Source of the DNA: Myxococcus stipitatus
GTDB lineage: Bacteria > Myxococcota > Myxococcia > Myxococcales > Myxococcaceae
Reading direction: 5' to 3'
Length of the DNA: 64,000 bases
Assembly (NCBI RefSeq): GCF_038561935.1
Contig: NZ_CP102770.1
Location: 7,812,001-7,876,000 of the forward strand
Position 1 is the first letter of the stretch. Every line of letters begins with the position of its first letter. Shown piece by piece: positions 33,614 through 42,048 of the stretch. Both the position numbers and the translations under genes were made by a program. The notes beneath the pieces are model-generated. The model made no database searches and had not been told where the DNA came from. It was given only the letters and a program-made list of their open reading frames with translations.

Positions 33614-35683
33614 TCAGGCCCCCGTCGGAACAGGCGACAGCCGGCCGATGGGACGAATCTGGAGGGCGCCGTCCAGCTCCCCATAGGTGAGCACGGCCAC
33701 TTCCGGAAATGCCCCTTCACAGAGTCTGCGCAGCGACCGGCGGACGTCAGGGGCGGTGAGCAGGACGGCCTTTCCTCCCGTCGCCACCTGTCGGACACCC
33801 TCCAGGATTTCCGCCACCCGCTCCGGGTCCGGCGCGGGCCCTCGAGGCCCCGTGGAGCGGAGGATCTCCTCGACCTCGGGGTCCACCAGGTACGCATACA
33901 GAGGGCCGGTGGGCGCGAACTTGTGGCTCAGGTACCGGCGCAGCGCCTGACGGCAGCGCTCCGCGAGCGCCGTGGCGTCTCCCTCGGTCGACGGAGCCAC
34001 GAGCGCCTCCAGGATGGCGCGCAGGTCCCGGATGCTGACCCCTTCCTGCAACAGCTTCCGGAGCACGTCCGTGAGCAGCGGCAGCGGCACCTTCTGCAGC
34101 GCCTCCTTCACCAGCATGGGCGCGCGTGGCGCCAGCCCATCCAGCAAGGATTGAACATCCTGAAGCCCCAGCAGGTCCGCGGCCCGAGCACGGAGGACCC
34201 AACGCAAGTGCTCGGCGAGCAGTTCCTCGGGGCGCAGGACTTGGACCTGAGCGAGCTCCACCGGGCCTCGGCCCGCATCGGGGATGCGACTGATGGTCCT
34301 TCTCGTCCAAGGCTCCACCGCGGACTCCGCCTTCACCGGGAGGAAGGCCAGCTCGTCGGGAGGCGCCATCGCATAGAGCGCCCCCGGCACGAGCTGCCCC
34401 TCCCCCGCCGGAACCTCGTCCACCAGGATGCGATACTCCCCAGCGGCAAGGTACGCAGCCTGGGTCCGCACGCGGATACCGGGGATGCGCACCCCCAGCT
34501 CGAAGAACAGCTCATCTCGCACCGCGTTCAGCGTCTTGTGCACGAACGCTCCCGCCGAGACCTGTGCCAACACGGTCAGGTCCGGAGCGAGGTCCAGCGT
34601 GAGGGGAGACACCCCCACTGGCGACACAGCGCTCTCCGGGGGAGCCCCCTCCTTCGCCGTCGCCTTCTCTCCCGAGGAGCCCTCCTCCTCGCGCGCCGGC
34701 CGCACACGGGAAGCCCCTCGCTGCAGGACACGGCCCAGGCCCGCCAGCCCCGCCGCCAACAAAAGGAACGTCATGTGCGGCATGCCCGGCATCAGCGCGA
34801 GCGCGACACACAGTCCCGCGACGACGTAGAGCGTCCGGGCATCCCCGAAGAACTGCGAGCCAATCTCCGACCCCAGGGAATCCTCTTCCCGCTCGGAGGC
34901 CACACGCGTGACGACCAGTCCGGCGGCCACGGTGATGCACAGCGATGGGACCTGGGACACGAGACCATCACCGATAGCAATGAGCGCGAAGGTCGACGCG
35001 GCCTCCGCGAGCGACATGCCTCCCTGCAGCACACCGATGACCGAGCCTCCCAGCAGGTTCACCGCGACGATGACGAGCCCCGCGATGACGTCTCCCTTCA
35101 CGAACTTCATCGCGCCGTCCATCGCGCCAAACATCTGCGATTCGCGTTCCAGGTCCCTCCGCCGCTTCCGGGCCTGAGCCTGGTCGATGGCTCCCGCCCG
35201 CAAGTCCGCGTCGATGGACATCTGCTTTCCAGGCATCGCGTCCAGCGTGAAGCGGGCCGACACCTCCGCGACCCGCTCAGCGCCCTTGGCGACCACCAGG
35301 AACTGCACCAACGAAAGAATGGCGAACACGACCCCGCCCACCACGTAGTCACCTTGGACGACGAACTCGCCAAACGCCTGGATGACCTCTCCCGCGTGCC
35401 CTTCCGCCAGTGCCAGCCGCGTGGAGGACACATTGAGCGCGAGCCGGAACAGGGTCGTGAACAACAACAACGAAGGGAATGACGTCACCTTCAACGCATC
35501 CTTCGCTCGCAGCGCCGCCACCAGCAGCGCGACCGCCGCCGCGAGGTTCACCGCCAGCCCCATGTCCAGCAACCAGGACGGCAGCGGGATGATGAGCGCC
35601 CCCAGCACCGCGGCCACCGCCACCGCCAGCACGAGGTCGGATGAGCTCCGTACCTTCGACCACCACTCCATCAGCCTCTTCAT
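33614..35683 (-). CDS. sctV: Type III secretion export gate protein SctV (FlhA family)
   Basis: A 689-residue FHIPEP-family protein and the last gene of the operon. Eight or so N-terminal membrane helices include VLAVAVAAVLGALIIPLPSW and SFPSLLLFTTLFRLALNVSS (the conserved FRLALNVxSTRL segment). The FHIPEP loop follows with KQMSIDADLRAGAIDQAQAR and MDGAMKFVKGDVIAGLVIV. The cytoplasmic domain (~350-689) would form the nonameric ring that receives substrates (FFELGVRIPGIRVRTQAAYL). Its ATG overlaps the sctU stop (ATGA). The FlhA versus SctV call rests on operon context (sctI/sctJ, no flagellar hook or rod genes). Confidence 0.95.
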   Translation of the reverse strand: MKRLMEWWSKVRSSSDLVLAVAVAAVLGALIIPLPSWLLDMGLAVNLAAAVALLVAALRAKDALKVTSFPSLLLFTTLFRLALNVSSTRLALAEGHAGEVIQAFGEFVVQGDYVVGGVVFAILSLVQFLVVAKGAERVAEVSARFTLDAMPGKQMSIDADLRAGAIDQAQARKRRRDLERESQMFGAMDGAMKFVKGDVIAGLVIVAVNLLGGSVIGVLQGGMSLAEAASTFALIAIGDGLVSQVPSLCITVAAGLVVTRVASEREEDSLGSEIGSQFFGDARTLYVVAGLCVALALMPGMPHMTFLLLAAGLAGLGRVLQRGASRVRPAREEEGSSGEKATAKEGAPPESAVSPVGVSPLTLDLAPDLTVLAQVSAGAFVHKTLNAVRDELFFELGVRIPGIRVRTQAAYLAAGEYRILVDEVPAGEGQLVPGALYAMAPPDELAFLPVKAESAVEPWTRRTISRIPDAGRGPVELAQVQVLRPEELLAEHLRWVLRARAADLLGLQDVQSLLDGLAPRAPMLVKEALQKVPLPLLTDVLRKLLQEGVSIRDLRAILEALVAPSTEGDATALAERCRQALRRYLSHKFAPTGPLYAYLVDPEVEEILRSTGPRGPAPDPERVAEILEGVRQVATGGKAVLLTAPDVRRSLRRLCEGAFPEVAVLTYGELDGALQIRPIGRLSPVPTGA

Positions 35684-36729
35684 GATGTCTGTCTCCGGAG
35701 AGAATCCCCCACGTCCCGCGCATCCATCGCCGTGCGAAGGACCACCGCCGCGGCCTCGTACAACTCCTCGGGAATGGGCTCCCCGACGTCGTAGTGGATG
35801 AGGCTTCTCGCCAACGGGACATCCCGGACCACCGGGATGCCGAGCCGCCGCGCCTCTTCACGCAGCCTCAGCGCGTCCTCTTCTCGCGCCTTCGCGACGA
35901 GATAGGGCGCCTCGCACTCCCCCGCGTCGTAACGAAGGGCTACCGCCAGATGTGTGGGATTCACGACCACGGCCGTGGCTCTTTGCACCCCACGTGCCGG
36001 ACCACCCTGCGCGAGCTGCCGATGCAGGGCCTTGCGCTGGCCCTTGTGGCGAGGGTCGCCCTCACTCTCCTTGTGCTCGCGCTTCAGCTCCTCGCGACTC
36101 ATCATCAGCTCGCGCAGATGGCTCCGTCTGGCGAGCGCGTAGTCCCCCACTCCCAGCACCAACAGCACCCACGCCGCCCGGTAGACCAGCGCCCCCAGTC
36201 GCTCCAGCAGGAACCAGAGCCCCGTGCCCTCCGCGAGCAAGGCGGTGCGAAGGGCCTCCGCGCCCAGCGCCTCCACCTCACGCCACACGAGCGTCCCCAC
36301 CACCGTCACCGCGACCAGCGCCTTGACCAGCTCCCACCAAGGCTTCGTGGAGAAGATGCGCTTGAAGCCAGCGGCCATGCTGACCCGCTCCCACTTCGGC
36401 GCGAGGTGGCCTGGATTCATCTCGAACCCCACCGTGGCCAGGGAAACCACGAGTGACGCAATGAACGCGCCCCCCAACACCGGCGTGCACATGCGCACGA
36501 GAAGCACGAGCCCGTCCTCCAGGGCCCCCTCGAGCCGCTGCTCCACGAACAGCCGGACCGTCCATTCCTGGAGACGCTCCCACATCCCATCGAAGCCCCA
36601 GGCGAATCCCAGCAATCCCCCCAGTGTCACCGCACACGAGGACAGCAGCCGGCTGCGAGGAATCTGCCCTTTGCGACGCGCCTCTCGCAGCCTCTTCGCG
36701 GAGGGCTGTTCCGTCTTCTCGCCACTCAT
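35680..36729 (-). CDS. sctU: Type III secretion switch protein SctU (FlhB family)
   Basis: A 349-residue protein starting MSGEKTEQPSAKRLREARRK, the classic FlhB/SctU opening. Four membrane helices follow, then the cytoplasmic autocleavage site ATAVVVNPTHLAVALRYDAG with the intact NPTH motif, and the C-terminal YLVAKAREEDALRLREEARRLGIPVV. Self-cleavage at N/P controls substrate switching, so a working switch is predicted. It overlaps both sctT (36726-36729) and sctV (35680-35683) by ATGA-type junctions. Confidence 0.96.
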   Translation of the reverse strand: MSGEKTEQPSAKRLREARRKGQIPRSRLLSSCAVTLGGLLGFAWGFDGMWERLQEWTVRLFVEQRLEGALEDGLVLLVRMCTPVLGGAFIASLVVSLATVGFEMNPGHLAPKWERVSMAAGFKRIFSTKPWWELVKALVAVTVVGTLVWREVEALGAEALRTALLAEGTGLWFLLERLGALVYRAAWVLLVLGVGDYALARRSHLRELMMSREELKREHKESEGDPRHKGQRKALHRQLAQGGPARGVQRATAVVVNPTHLAVALRYDAGECEAPYLVAKAREEDALRLREEARRLGIPVVRDVPLARSLIHYDVGEPIPEELYEAAAVVLRTAMDARDVGDSLRRQTS

Positions 36730-37520
36730 CGACCCAGCGTCCCCAACATGGAAAGCGCGCCGTCCGTCGCCAGCACTCCCGCCAGCAATCGCTCACAGAG
36801 CAAGCCAATCCCTAGCCACAGCACCACCCCGCCGCCCAGGATTCGCAAGGGCGCCCCCAGCTCCTGCAAGTTCATCTGCGGCGCCGCGCGCGAGGCCAAC
36901 GACAGGAAACAGTCCACCGCCAACATGGCGGCCGCCATCGGCGCCCCCACCGCTAACCCGGTGGCCAGGGCGCCTCCCGCGAGCGTGACGACATGCATCG
37001 CCGCGGCCTCCGACGGAACGAAGGCCCCCAACCCCACCACGGCGAACCCTCGCATCAGCGACCCGAGGACCCACGGTGCCACCGCCCCCGTCATCGCGAG
37101 CCCGACCAGCAGGTGATAGAGCCCCTCGCCCGAGGCCGACTCCCGGCTCCCCGCCAATGGCAGACTCGCCTCGGCCGACGTTCCTCTCAGGAGGTCGATG
37201 AACCGGCCCCCCATTCGCGCCGCATCGAACGGCAAGGCCGCGACCAATCCCACCGAGACACCATAGAGCAGCTCCCGCAGCACCCATCCCCCCAAAGCCA
37301 GGGCGGACGTCACGGGGGGTGCCATCCCAATCCCTCCCTCCACCCGCAGGAACAGCGACAACGACAACACCAACCCCAGACGCACGGTCATCGGTGTCGC
37401 CTGCCCGCCCAGGAGCGGGCACAGGAAGGCCACGGGCAAGAGCCGCGCGGAGCACAGCGCCACCGCGACGGCATCCGGCCCCAGCGCCTCCAGCTGCGAA
37501 CGAACCAGTTCCAGGTTCAC
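36726..37520 (-). CDS. sctT: Type III secretion export gate protein SctT (FliR family)
   Basis: A 264-residue multi-helix membrane protein (LGPDAVAVALCSARLLPVAF, MTVRLGLVLSLSLFLRVEG, GWVLRELLYGVSVGLVAALP, FDAARMGGRFIDLLRGTS). The FIDLLRGTS region after the fourth helix is typical of FliR/SctT. With SctR and SctS it forms the core export gate. The start is the GTG at 37520, overlapping the sctS stop (GTGA); the ORF upstream of it is a shadow of sctS. Confidence 0.93.
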   Translation of the reverse strand: MNLELVRSQLEALGPDAVAVALCSARLLPVAFLCPLLGGQATPMTVRLGLVLSLSLFLRVEGGIGMAPPVTSALALGGWVLRELLYGVSVGLVAALPFDAARMGGRFIDLLRGTSAEASLPLAGSRESASGEGLYHLLVGLAMTGAVAPWVLGSLMRGFAVVGLGAFVPSEAAAMHVVTLAGGALATGLAVGAPMAAAMLAVDCFLSLASRAAPQMNLQELGAPLRILGGGVVLWLGIGLLCERLLAGVLATDGALSMLGTLGR

Positions 37521-37786
37521 GCCGACACCTCGGCGATGAGCAACAGGAGCTGATGCGTGAAGCGCGTGAGCTGCGCGGCAATCCAGGGGCCCGCCAGAAC
37601 CAACGCGACCACCGTCGCGCACAGCTTCGGCACCACCGACAACGTGCTCTCCTGCAGCTGGGTCGTCGCCTGGAACAGGCTCGACAGGAACCCCACCAAC
37701 AGGCTCGCGCCAATCGGTGGCAAGGACGCCAGGACCATCAGGAGCAAAGCCTCACGCCCCAGCGTCAACAACACATCCTGTGTCAT
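37517..37786 (-). CDS. sctS: Type III secretion export gate protein SctS (FliQ family)
   Basis: An 89-residue protein, the normal size for FliQ/SctS. It has two membrane helices (LLLMVLASLPPIGASLLVGF and CATVVALVLAGPWIAAQLTR) flanking SLFQATTQLQESTLSVVPKL, the best conserved segment of the family. The ATG at 37786 lies 4 bp after the sctR stop; it overlaps sctT at its other end. Confidence 0.95.
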   Translation of the reverse strand: MTQDVLLTLGREALLLMVLASLPPIGASLLVGFLSSLFQATTQLQESTLSVVPKLCATVVALVLAGPWIAAQLTRFTHQLLLLIAEVSA

Positions 37787-37790
37787 CGCG

Positions 37791-38507
37791 TCACCGGTAT
37801 CCCAGGATGAGGCCCCGCGCGAGCAATGACCAACCATCCACCGCCACGAAGAGGAGTATCTTGAAAGGCAGACTCACCTGGCTCGGAGACAGCGTCTGCA
37901 TGCCCAACGCCAGCAACACATTGGCGATGACCATGTCGAGCACCAGGAACGGGAGGAAGACGAGAAAGCCAATCTGAAATGCCTCCTTCAGCTCGGTGAT
38001 GACAAACGCGGGAATGACCACGAACAGGTCCGTCTCGCTCACCGTGTCCGATTCCTCGGGCGGCCGAAGCTCACGCGCCAGGTCCACGAAGCGGGCCCGC
38101 TCCTCGGCGCTGCCGTGCTTCACCAGGAAGGCCCTCAAGGGCTCGGCCACTTTCGCCGCGGACTCGAGAATCTTCGTACCGGAGCCCGTCTCCATCTCCT
38201 GATACGCAAGCTGCCCCGCGTCGTACATCCGCTCCATCACCGACGCCATGATGTGTCCCGTCAGCACCACCGCCAGCCCCGTCAACACCAGCGTGGGCGG
38301 CGCCTGCTGCGTCCCCATCGCGGAGCGCGCCAATGACAACACCACGGCGATCTTCGAGAAGCTCGTCAACATCAACACCGCGAACGGCAGCAGGGACATC
38401 AACGCCAGCATCCCCATCATCGCCAGCGGACTTCCCGCATAGGACTGCTGGCCAAGCGCCCCCTCCAAGGTCGCCGCCGCCAAGGGCCAAGGCATCCCCC
38501 CACTCAT
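37791..38507 (-). CDS. sctR: Type III secretion export gate protein SctR (FliP family)
   Basis: A 238-residue protein with the FliP/SctR pattern: LLPFAVLMLTSFSKIAVVLS, LARSAMGTQQAPPTLVLTGL, a periplasmic loop of ~80 residues, then LFVVIPAFVITELKEAFQIG, FLVFLPFLVLDMVIANVLLA and the terminal LGMQTLSPSQVSLPFKILLF. Five SctR subunits build the central pore of the export gate. The ATG at 38507 overlaps the stop of the fliO-like gene (ATGA). The in-frame extension to 38804 is a shadow of that gene. Confidence 0.96.
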   Translation of the reverse strand: MSGGMPWPLAAATLEGALGQQSYAGSPLAMMGMLALMSLLPFAVLMLTSFSKIAVVLSLARSAMGTQQAPPTLVLTGLAVVLTGHIMASVMERMYDAGQLAYQEMETGSGTKILESAAKVAEPLRAFLVKHGSAEERARFVDLARELRPPEESDTVSETDLFVVIPAFVITELKEAFQIGFLVFLPFLVLDMVIANVLLALGMQTLSPSQVSLPFKILLFVAVDGWSLLARGLILGYR

Positions 38508-38935
38508 GACCGCAGCCCCTTCCGCGAACCCCGAACCGGACGAGGCCGACGCGCCTGGGCCAGCGGCCTCGGGAAGACCTCCTCCATCGACTCCTGGAGT
38601 GGATGCACCTCCGCGAACGCATCCCCGAACGCCACCAGGAACCCTCGCCCCTCGACCTCCACCAGCGCGATGCCACACCGAGGCGAGAGCCCCTCGCGTG
38701 AGATGACTCGCATCCGCTCGGCCCGCGCCGCCCGGGGCTTCACTGCGCCTCGTCGAAACCACCACCACCCCAGGCCGCAGAGCGCCCCCACCCCCAGGAG
38801 CCACCGCGCCGTGGCCACCATCGACACGCCTCCCACGGGTCCCAACAAGGCCAGGCCCAGCACGAGCAGCGTCGCGACCTGAAGCCGCGTGCGGGGCGAG
38901 AACGATGACAGCCGGCTCCGCATGAGCTCACTCAT
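38504..38935 (-). CDS. FliO-like protein in a non-flagellar type III operon
   Basis: A 143-residue protein with one or two membrane helices (QVATLLVLGLALLGPVGGVS; ARWLLGVGALCGLGWWWFRR) followed by a small cytoplasmic domain (MRVISREGLSPRCGIALVEVEGRGFLVAFGD) and an Arg-rich tail. The membrane helix plus the V-x-Q/R-x-x-L-SPxxGIALVEVxGRxFLVG-like core is the build of FliO (MopB), the flagellar assembly factor encoded just upstream of fliP. Its position directly before sctR and its ATGA overlaps on both sides support the call. FliO is normally absent from injectisome operons. Similarity is by pattern only. Confidence 0.72.
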   Translation of the reverse strand: MSELMRSRLSSFSPRTRLQVATLLVLGLALLGPVGGVSMVATARWLLGVGALCGLGWWWFRRGAVKPRAARAERMRVISREGLSPRCGIALVEVEGRGFLVAFGDAFAEVHPLQESMEEVFPRPLAQARRPRPVRGSRKGLRS

Positions 38936-40077
38936 GGCAGCAAGGCCAGGACACGGGCACCCACCTCGCCCTCGAGGTCCACCAGCTCGGCTCGCGCCAC
39001 CACCCGGTCCCCCACCCGCAACAACACCGGCTCGCTCGCGTTGATGTGAAGCGGGAGCAGGGCCCCCGGCTTCAATGCCGCCAGCTCCGACAACGGCACC
39101 AGCACCCGCGTCAGCTCCACCTCCACGTCCACCGGAAGCGGCGGAATGCTCTCGCCGCGTTCATTCACGACCGACATGCTCGACTCCTGGAATCGCGCGC
39201 GGACATGCGCGCGGGTCAACGAAAAGCCCTCGGGCAGGAACGCGCCGATGAGCGTGAAACCACGGGCCACCAGCCTTCCGCCGCCCAGCAGGTGCGCCCC
39301 TTCGCGGCGCACGCCCTCGAAGACGACGACATCCCCCACCCTCAGCGCCTCCACCGCCTCGGCGGACAGCGGCATCTGCCCCAAGAGGCATCGCAGCTTG
39401 AGCGAGGCGGCGAGCACTTCCGGCGAGGCCTCCGTGCGCCGCTCCACCGGAAAGCCTTGCAACGCTCCCTGAAGCACCGGCCCCGGAAGCAACAGCCGCC
39501 CGGCTCCCCGCACACTCCCCACCGTCATATCCAGCTCCACGCCTACCCACGGCTCCTGCTCGCGCAGCCGGGCCAGGACTTCCTCGCCGCGCATCGTCAC
39601 CGCCGACAACCGAGGCGCCAGCGTGGGGTAGAGCTCCGACCTGGCGCGCACCGCCGAGAGCGCCACCAGCAGCAGGTACGCCAGCGTTGCCTCCTCCAGC
39701 CGAGCCAGTTCCGTCACCACCCCTGGCTTCCCAGCCGAGCCCGCGATGCGCTCCAGCGCGGAGACAGCCAGCACGGGCTCCAACTCCAACACCGCCACAC
39801 TCCCCACGGCGGACAACTCCAGCAAGACGAAGACCGCCGGCCGCATCGGTCCTCGCGCGGCTGGAACCACCGCCTCCAGCAGCCGGGCCTCCGCCTTCAC
39901 GGGACACCCCAGCTCACGGCTCAGCGCGGAGCAGATGTCCGCCAGCGCCTCTCGCCCCAAGGCCGCGATACGAGGCCGCTCCGCGAGAACGAGGTGCGCC
40001 CGACTCATCCGGCGGGTCCCCAGCCGACGCACCCGGTCTGGCACACGAAAAGTCGAAGGTTCAGTGTCTTGATTCAT
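38932..40077 (-). CDS. sctQ: Type III secretion C-ring protein SctQ (FliN/SpoA family)
   Basis: A 381-residue protein. The C-terminal SpoA domain is clear (LPVDVEVELTRVLVPLSELA, ALKPGALLPLHINASEPVLL, RVGDRVVARAELVDLEGEVG). A second, more divergent SpoA-like segment lies at ~215-300 (LGQMPLSAEAVEALRVGDVV). Long SctQ proteins carry two SpoA domains and form the sorting platform or cytoplasmic ring. The ATG at 40077 (MNQDTEPSTF) is preferred; earlier in-frame TTG codons lack an RBS. It overlaps the fliO-like gene by ATGA. Confidence 0.9.
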   Translation of the reverse strand: MNQDTEPSTFRVPDRVRRLGTRRMSRAHLVLAERPRIAALGREALADICSALSRELGCPVKAEARLLEAVVPAARGPMRPAVFVLLELSAVGSVAVLELEPVLAVSALERIAGSAGKPGVVTELARLEEATLAYLLLVALSAVRARSELYPTLAPRLSAVTMRGEEVLARLREQEPWVGVELDMTVGSVRGAGRLLLPGPVLQGALQGFPVERRTEASPEVLAASLKLRCLLGQMPLSAEAVEALRVGDVVVFEGVRREGAHLLGGGRLVARGFTLIGAFLPEGFSLTRAHVRARFQESSMSVVNERGESIPPLPVDVEVELTRVLVPLSELAALKPGALLPLHINASEPVLLRVGDRVVARAELVDLEGEVGARVLALLP

Positions 40078-40120
40078 CGAGGGACTCAACCGCGGCAAGA
40101 GGTGACACCCCGCTTGTGCA

Positions 40121-40139
40121 CGGGCTCAGCCAGAGCCCG
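40121..40139 (-). repeat. Hairpin in the only large gap of the secretion operon
   Basis: CGGGCTC-AGCCA-GAGCCCG, a perfect 7-bp stem, sits in the 149-bp gap between the FliG-N-like gene and sctQ. All other junctions in this operon overlap or are under 20 bp, so this could be an attenuator, an mRNA-processing site or an internal promoter boundary. Confidence 0.4.
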
Positions 40140-40226
40140 GGCTCGTGATGACGTGGGGTTGGAGTGCGTGGGCATCCGCGCTCGGGATGCCGGGTACGAT
40201 GAGCGGGATGGACTCCCACGCAGACG

Positions 40227-40715
40227 TCAGCGCGTGGCTTCCCGAATGAGCCGCGCGGCCAGCGCCGACAGCAGCGGCGGCGCCAGGGGGTCCGAGGGCT
40301 CCACCTTCCGTCCCGGAAACAAGGACCGGTGGTAGGGCGGCAGGTGCCGGAAGATCTCCTTGCGCAGCTCCTCAGGAGCCTCCGCCATCAAGTCCTTGAG
40401 CCGCGCCCCCGCGTCGGTCCGCTCCCCGAACTCCGTGGCCACCTTCGCCTGCCGCCGAGGCGACGGCAGCATGACGATGTGTCGCAAGTGTGCCTTCGCC
40501 CGCTTCATGGCCGCTGTCCCCAAGCCCTCCAGAAGCTCCTCTGCCCGCTCGCGCGCGAGAATCCATGTCACGAGCGCACAACGGTCCAAGGGAAGCCCCG
40601 GAGGTCGCGGCCGAATCACCGTCGCCTGCTCCACCTGAGGCGCTCGCGCCGGGGCCCGCGCGTCCTTTTTCGGTGCGCGCAAGGCCCGGCCCACACGTGT
40701 CGCTTGTTGAATCAT
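40227..40715 (-). CDS. Unassigned type III operon protein, possibly FliG N-domain-like
   Basis: A 162-residue basic, helical protein starting MIQQATRVGRALRAPKKDAR. After a ~45-residue unstructured leader come RCALVTWILARERAEELLEG, LGTAAMKRAKAHLRHIVMLP and SPRRQAKVATEFGER. The spacing resembles the FliG N-terminal domain (KAAILLLxLGxExAxxLxxxL .. LxxVSxExRxxVLxEF). In flagella FliG binds the C terminus of FliF; here the gene directly follows sctJ, the FliF-like ring protein. The alternative is the accessory sorting-platform protein SctK, expected at the same position. The start has GGAGAC upstream. Real gene likely; identity a hypothesis. Confidence 0.6.
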   Translation of the reverse strand: MIQQATRVGRALRAPKKDARAPARAPQVEQATVIRPRPPGLPLDRCALVTWILARERAEELLEGLGTAAMKRAKAHLRHIVMLPSPRRQAKVATEFGERTDAGARLKDLMAEAPEELRKEIFRHLPPYHRSLFPGRKVEPSDPLAPPLLSALAARLIREATR

Positions 40716-40732
40716 GAGCGTCTCCGCGGACC

Positions 40733-41539
40733 TCAAGCCGCCTTGCGGGCCGCCGCGGGCGAGACCACCGGACGCGCAGGCACGGGAGGCGCGGGCGGCG
40801 TCACACGCAGGTCGCGGAAGTAGCGCATGCGCAACGTCACCCAGACCAAGGCCCCCGACATCCCCGTCACCAACACGCCCAACATCACGAGCAGCCACCT
40901 CAGCCTCACGAGCGAGGACGGCTTGTCCCCCGAGGAAGCCAGGGCGCGCGTGGGCACCTCATCCACCCACAGCGACACAGACTCGGCGGAGAGTCCTTCC
41001 ACGCCGCCCGCCAGCAGGGCCTTCATCACGTCCGAGGACTGACGCACCCGGGCCGCATTGCCGGGCATGACCCTCAGCAGCGCCGACGCCTTCGCCGCCC
41101 CCTGGCTCTGCCCCGGACGCGGCGGAGGTGGAATCACCAGATGCACGCGCGCCAGCAGCACCCCCTCCATCGACTGGAGCGTCTTCTCCAAGCCCCTCTC
41201 GAGCACCCGCACCCGACAGACCGACTCCTCCATTGGCGTGCGCACCCACCCGCCGCCTCCGCCCAGGACATCGCAGCCCACCTCCATCGCGGGCCTCGGC
41301 AAGCCGAGCTCCGCGAGGATTCGCACCGCGTCCGGGGACTGTTCTCCAGAGACCTCAATGGCCCATGACGGCTTCTTGCCCGCCTCCGGAACCTTGCGAG
41401 CATCCAGCCCTCGCTCGATGAGCACCGACTGCAGCTCATTCGCCTGGCGCTCATCCAACCCATGCTGAATACGCTCTCTGCACGCCGCCGTCCCCAGGAG
41501 CATCAGGACGAGCAGCACATGCCGGGGAGTCAGTGACAT
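40733..41539 (-). CDS. sctJ: Type III secretion inner-ring lipoprotein SctJ (YscJ/FliF family)
   Basis: A 268-residue lipoprotein starting MSLTPRHVLLVLMLLGTAAC. It then has the SctJ opening RERIQHGLDERQANELQSVL and the ring-building motifs SWAIEVSGEQSPDAVRILAE and VRVLERGLEKTLQSMEGVLL with ARVHLVIPPPPRPG. A C-terminal membrane helix (LLVMLGVLVTGMSGALVWVT) and a short basic tail follow. Size and lipobox mark it as injectisome SctJ rather than full-length flagellar FliF. The ATG at 41539 has GGAG upstream; 11 bp separate it from sctI. Confidence 0.93.
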   Translation of the reverse strand: MSLTPRHVLLVLMLLGTAACRERIQHGLDERQANELQSVLIERGLDARKVPEAGKKPSWAIEVSGEQSPDAVRILAELGLPRPAMEVGCDVLGGGGGWVRTPMEESVCRVRVLERGLEKTLQSMEGVLLARVHLVIPPPPRPGQSQGAAKASALLRVMPGNAARVRQSSDVMKALLAGGVEGLSAESVSLWVDEVPTRALASSGDKPSSLVRLRWLLVMLGVLVTGMSGALVWVTLRMRYFRDLRVTPPAPPVPARPVVSPAAARKAA

Positions 41540-41550
41540 CCGAGCACTCC

Positions 41551-42033
41551 TCAAACCTGCGTCTGGAGAACCTGCTTCACACCACCGGTCGCCTTCTCGA
41601 CGACCTTGCCGGCCAGGTCGAGCTCCTGGCTCGCGCGGTAGACCTGCGCCTGCAACGAGAGCAGCTCCCCCGCCGAGAAATCGCGGCCCGACTCCGCCAT
41701 CGCCAGGATGCTGTCCAATCGCTTCTGCGCCTGCCCCACCCGGTCCAAGACCTGCGCCGCCTGCTGCTCTCGCGCCGACCGCACCGAATCCACCCGCCCC
41801 TGCGTCTTCGCCTCGACGGTCCCCACTGAAGCCTGGGCCCCCGTGCTCTCGACCCTCGAGATGCCGCGAGAGGCCTCGGCGGCAGGGCACTTCGCGCTCT
41901 CCGTCGCCACCGGTACCGAGCCCTCCCTCGAGGGGCCTCGGACTCCCTCCAGCACCTTGTCGAACCGCCCCTGACCGGGCTCCACGGACACCTGGCCCGC
42001 GCCCCCGACCGCTCCCACCTTGTCCACGCTCAT
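41551..42033 (-). CDS. sctI: Type III secretion inner-rod protein SctI
   Basis: A 160-residue protein whose last ~60 residues match SctI/YscI: RLDSILAMAESGRDFSAGEL, LSLQAQVYRASQELDLAGKV and VEKATGGVKQVLQTQV, including the typical QVYRxxQELDLxxKVVEKxxxGVKxxLxTQ ending. The N-terminal 90 residues are low-complexity Gly/Val/Ser. SctI connects the export gate to the needle. Its presence is the main evidence that the operon encodes a secretion system and not a flagellum. Confidence 0.9.
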   Translation of the reverse strand: MSVDKVGAVGGAGQVSVEPGQGRFDKVLEGVRGPSREGSVPVATESAKCPAAEASRGISRVESTGAQASVGTVEAKTQGRVDSVRSAREQQAAQVLDRVGQAQKRLDSILAMAESGRDFSAGELLSLQAQVYRASQELDLAGKVVEKATGGVKQVLQTQV

Positions 42034-42048
42034 GGCTCACCACGGCTT

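Noticed and set aside
33923..35482. 519-codon plus-strand frame opposite sctV
   Set aside because: SctV is certain and the antisense frame is His/Arg/Gln-rich without motifs.
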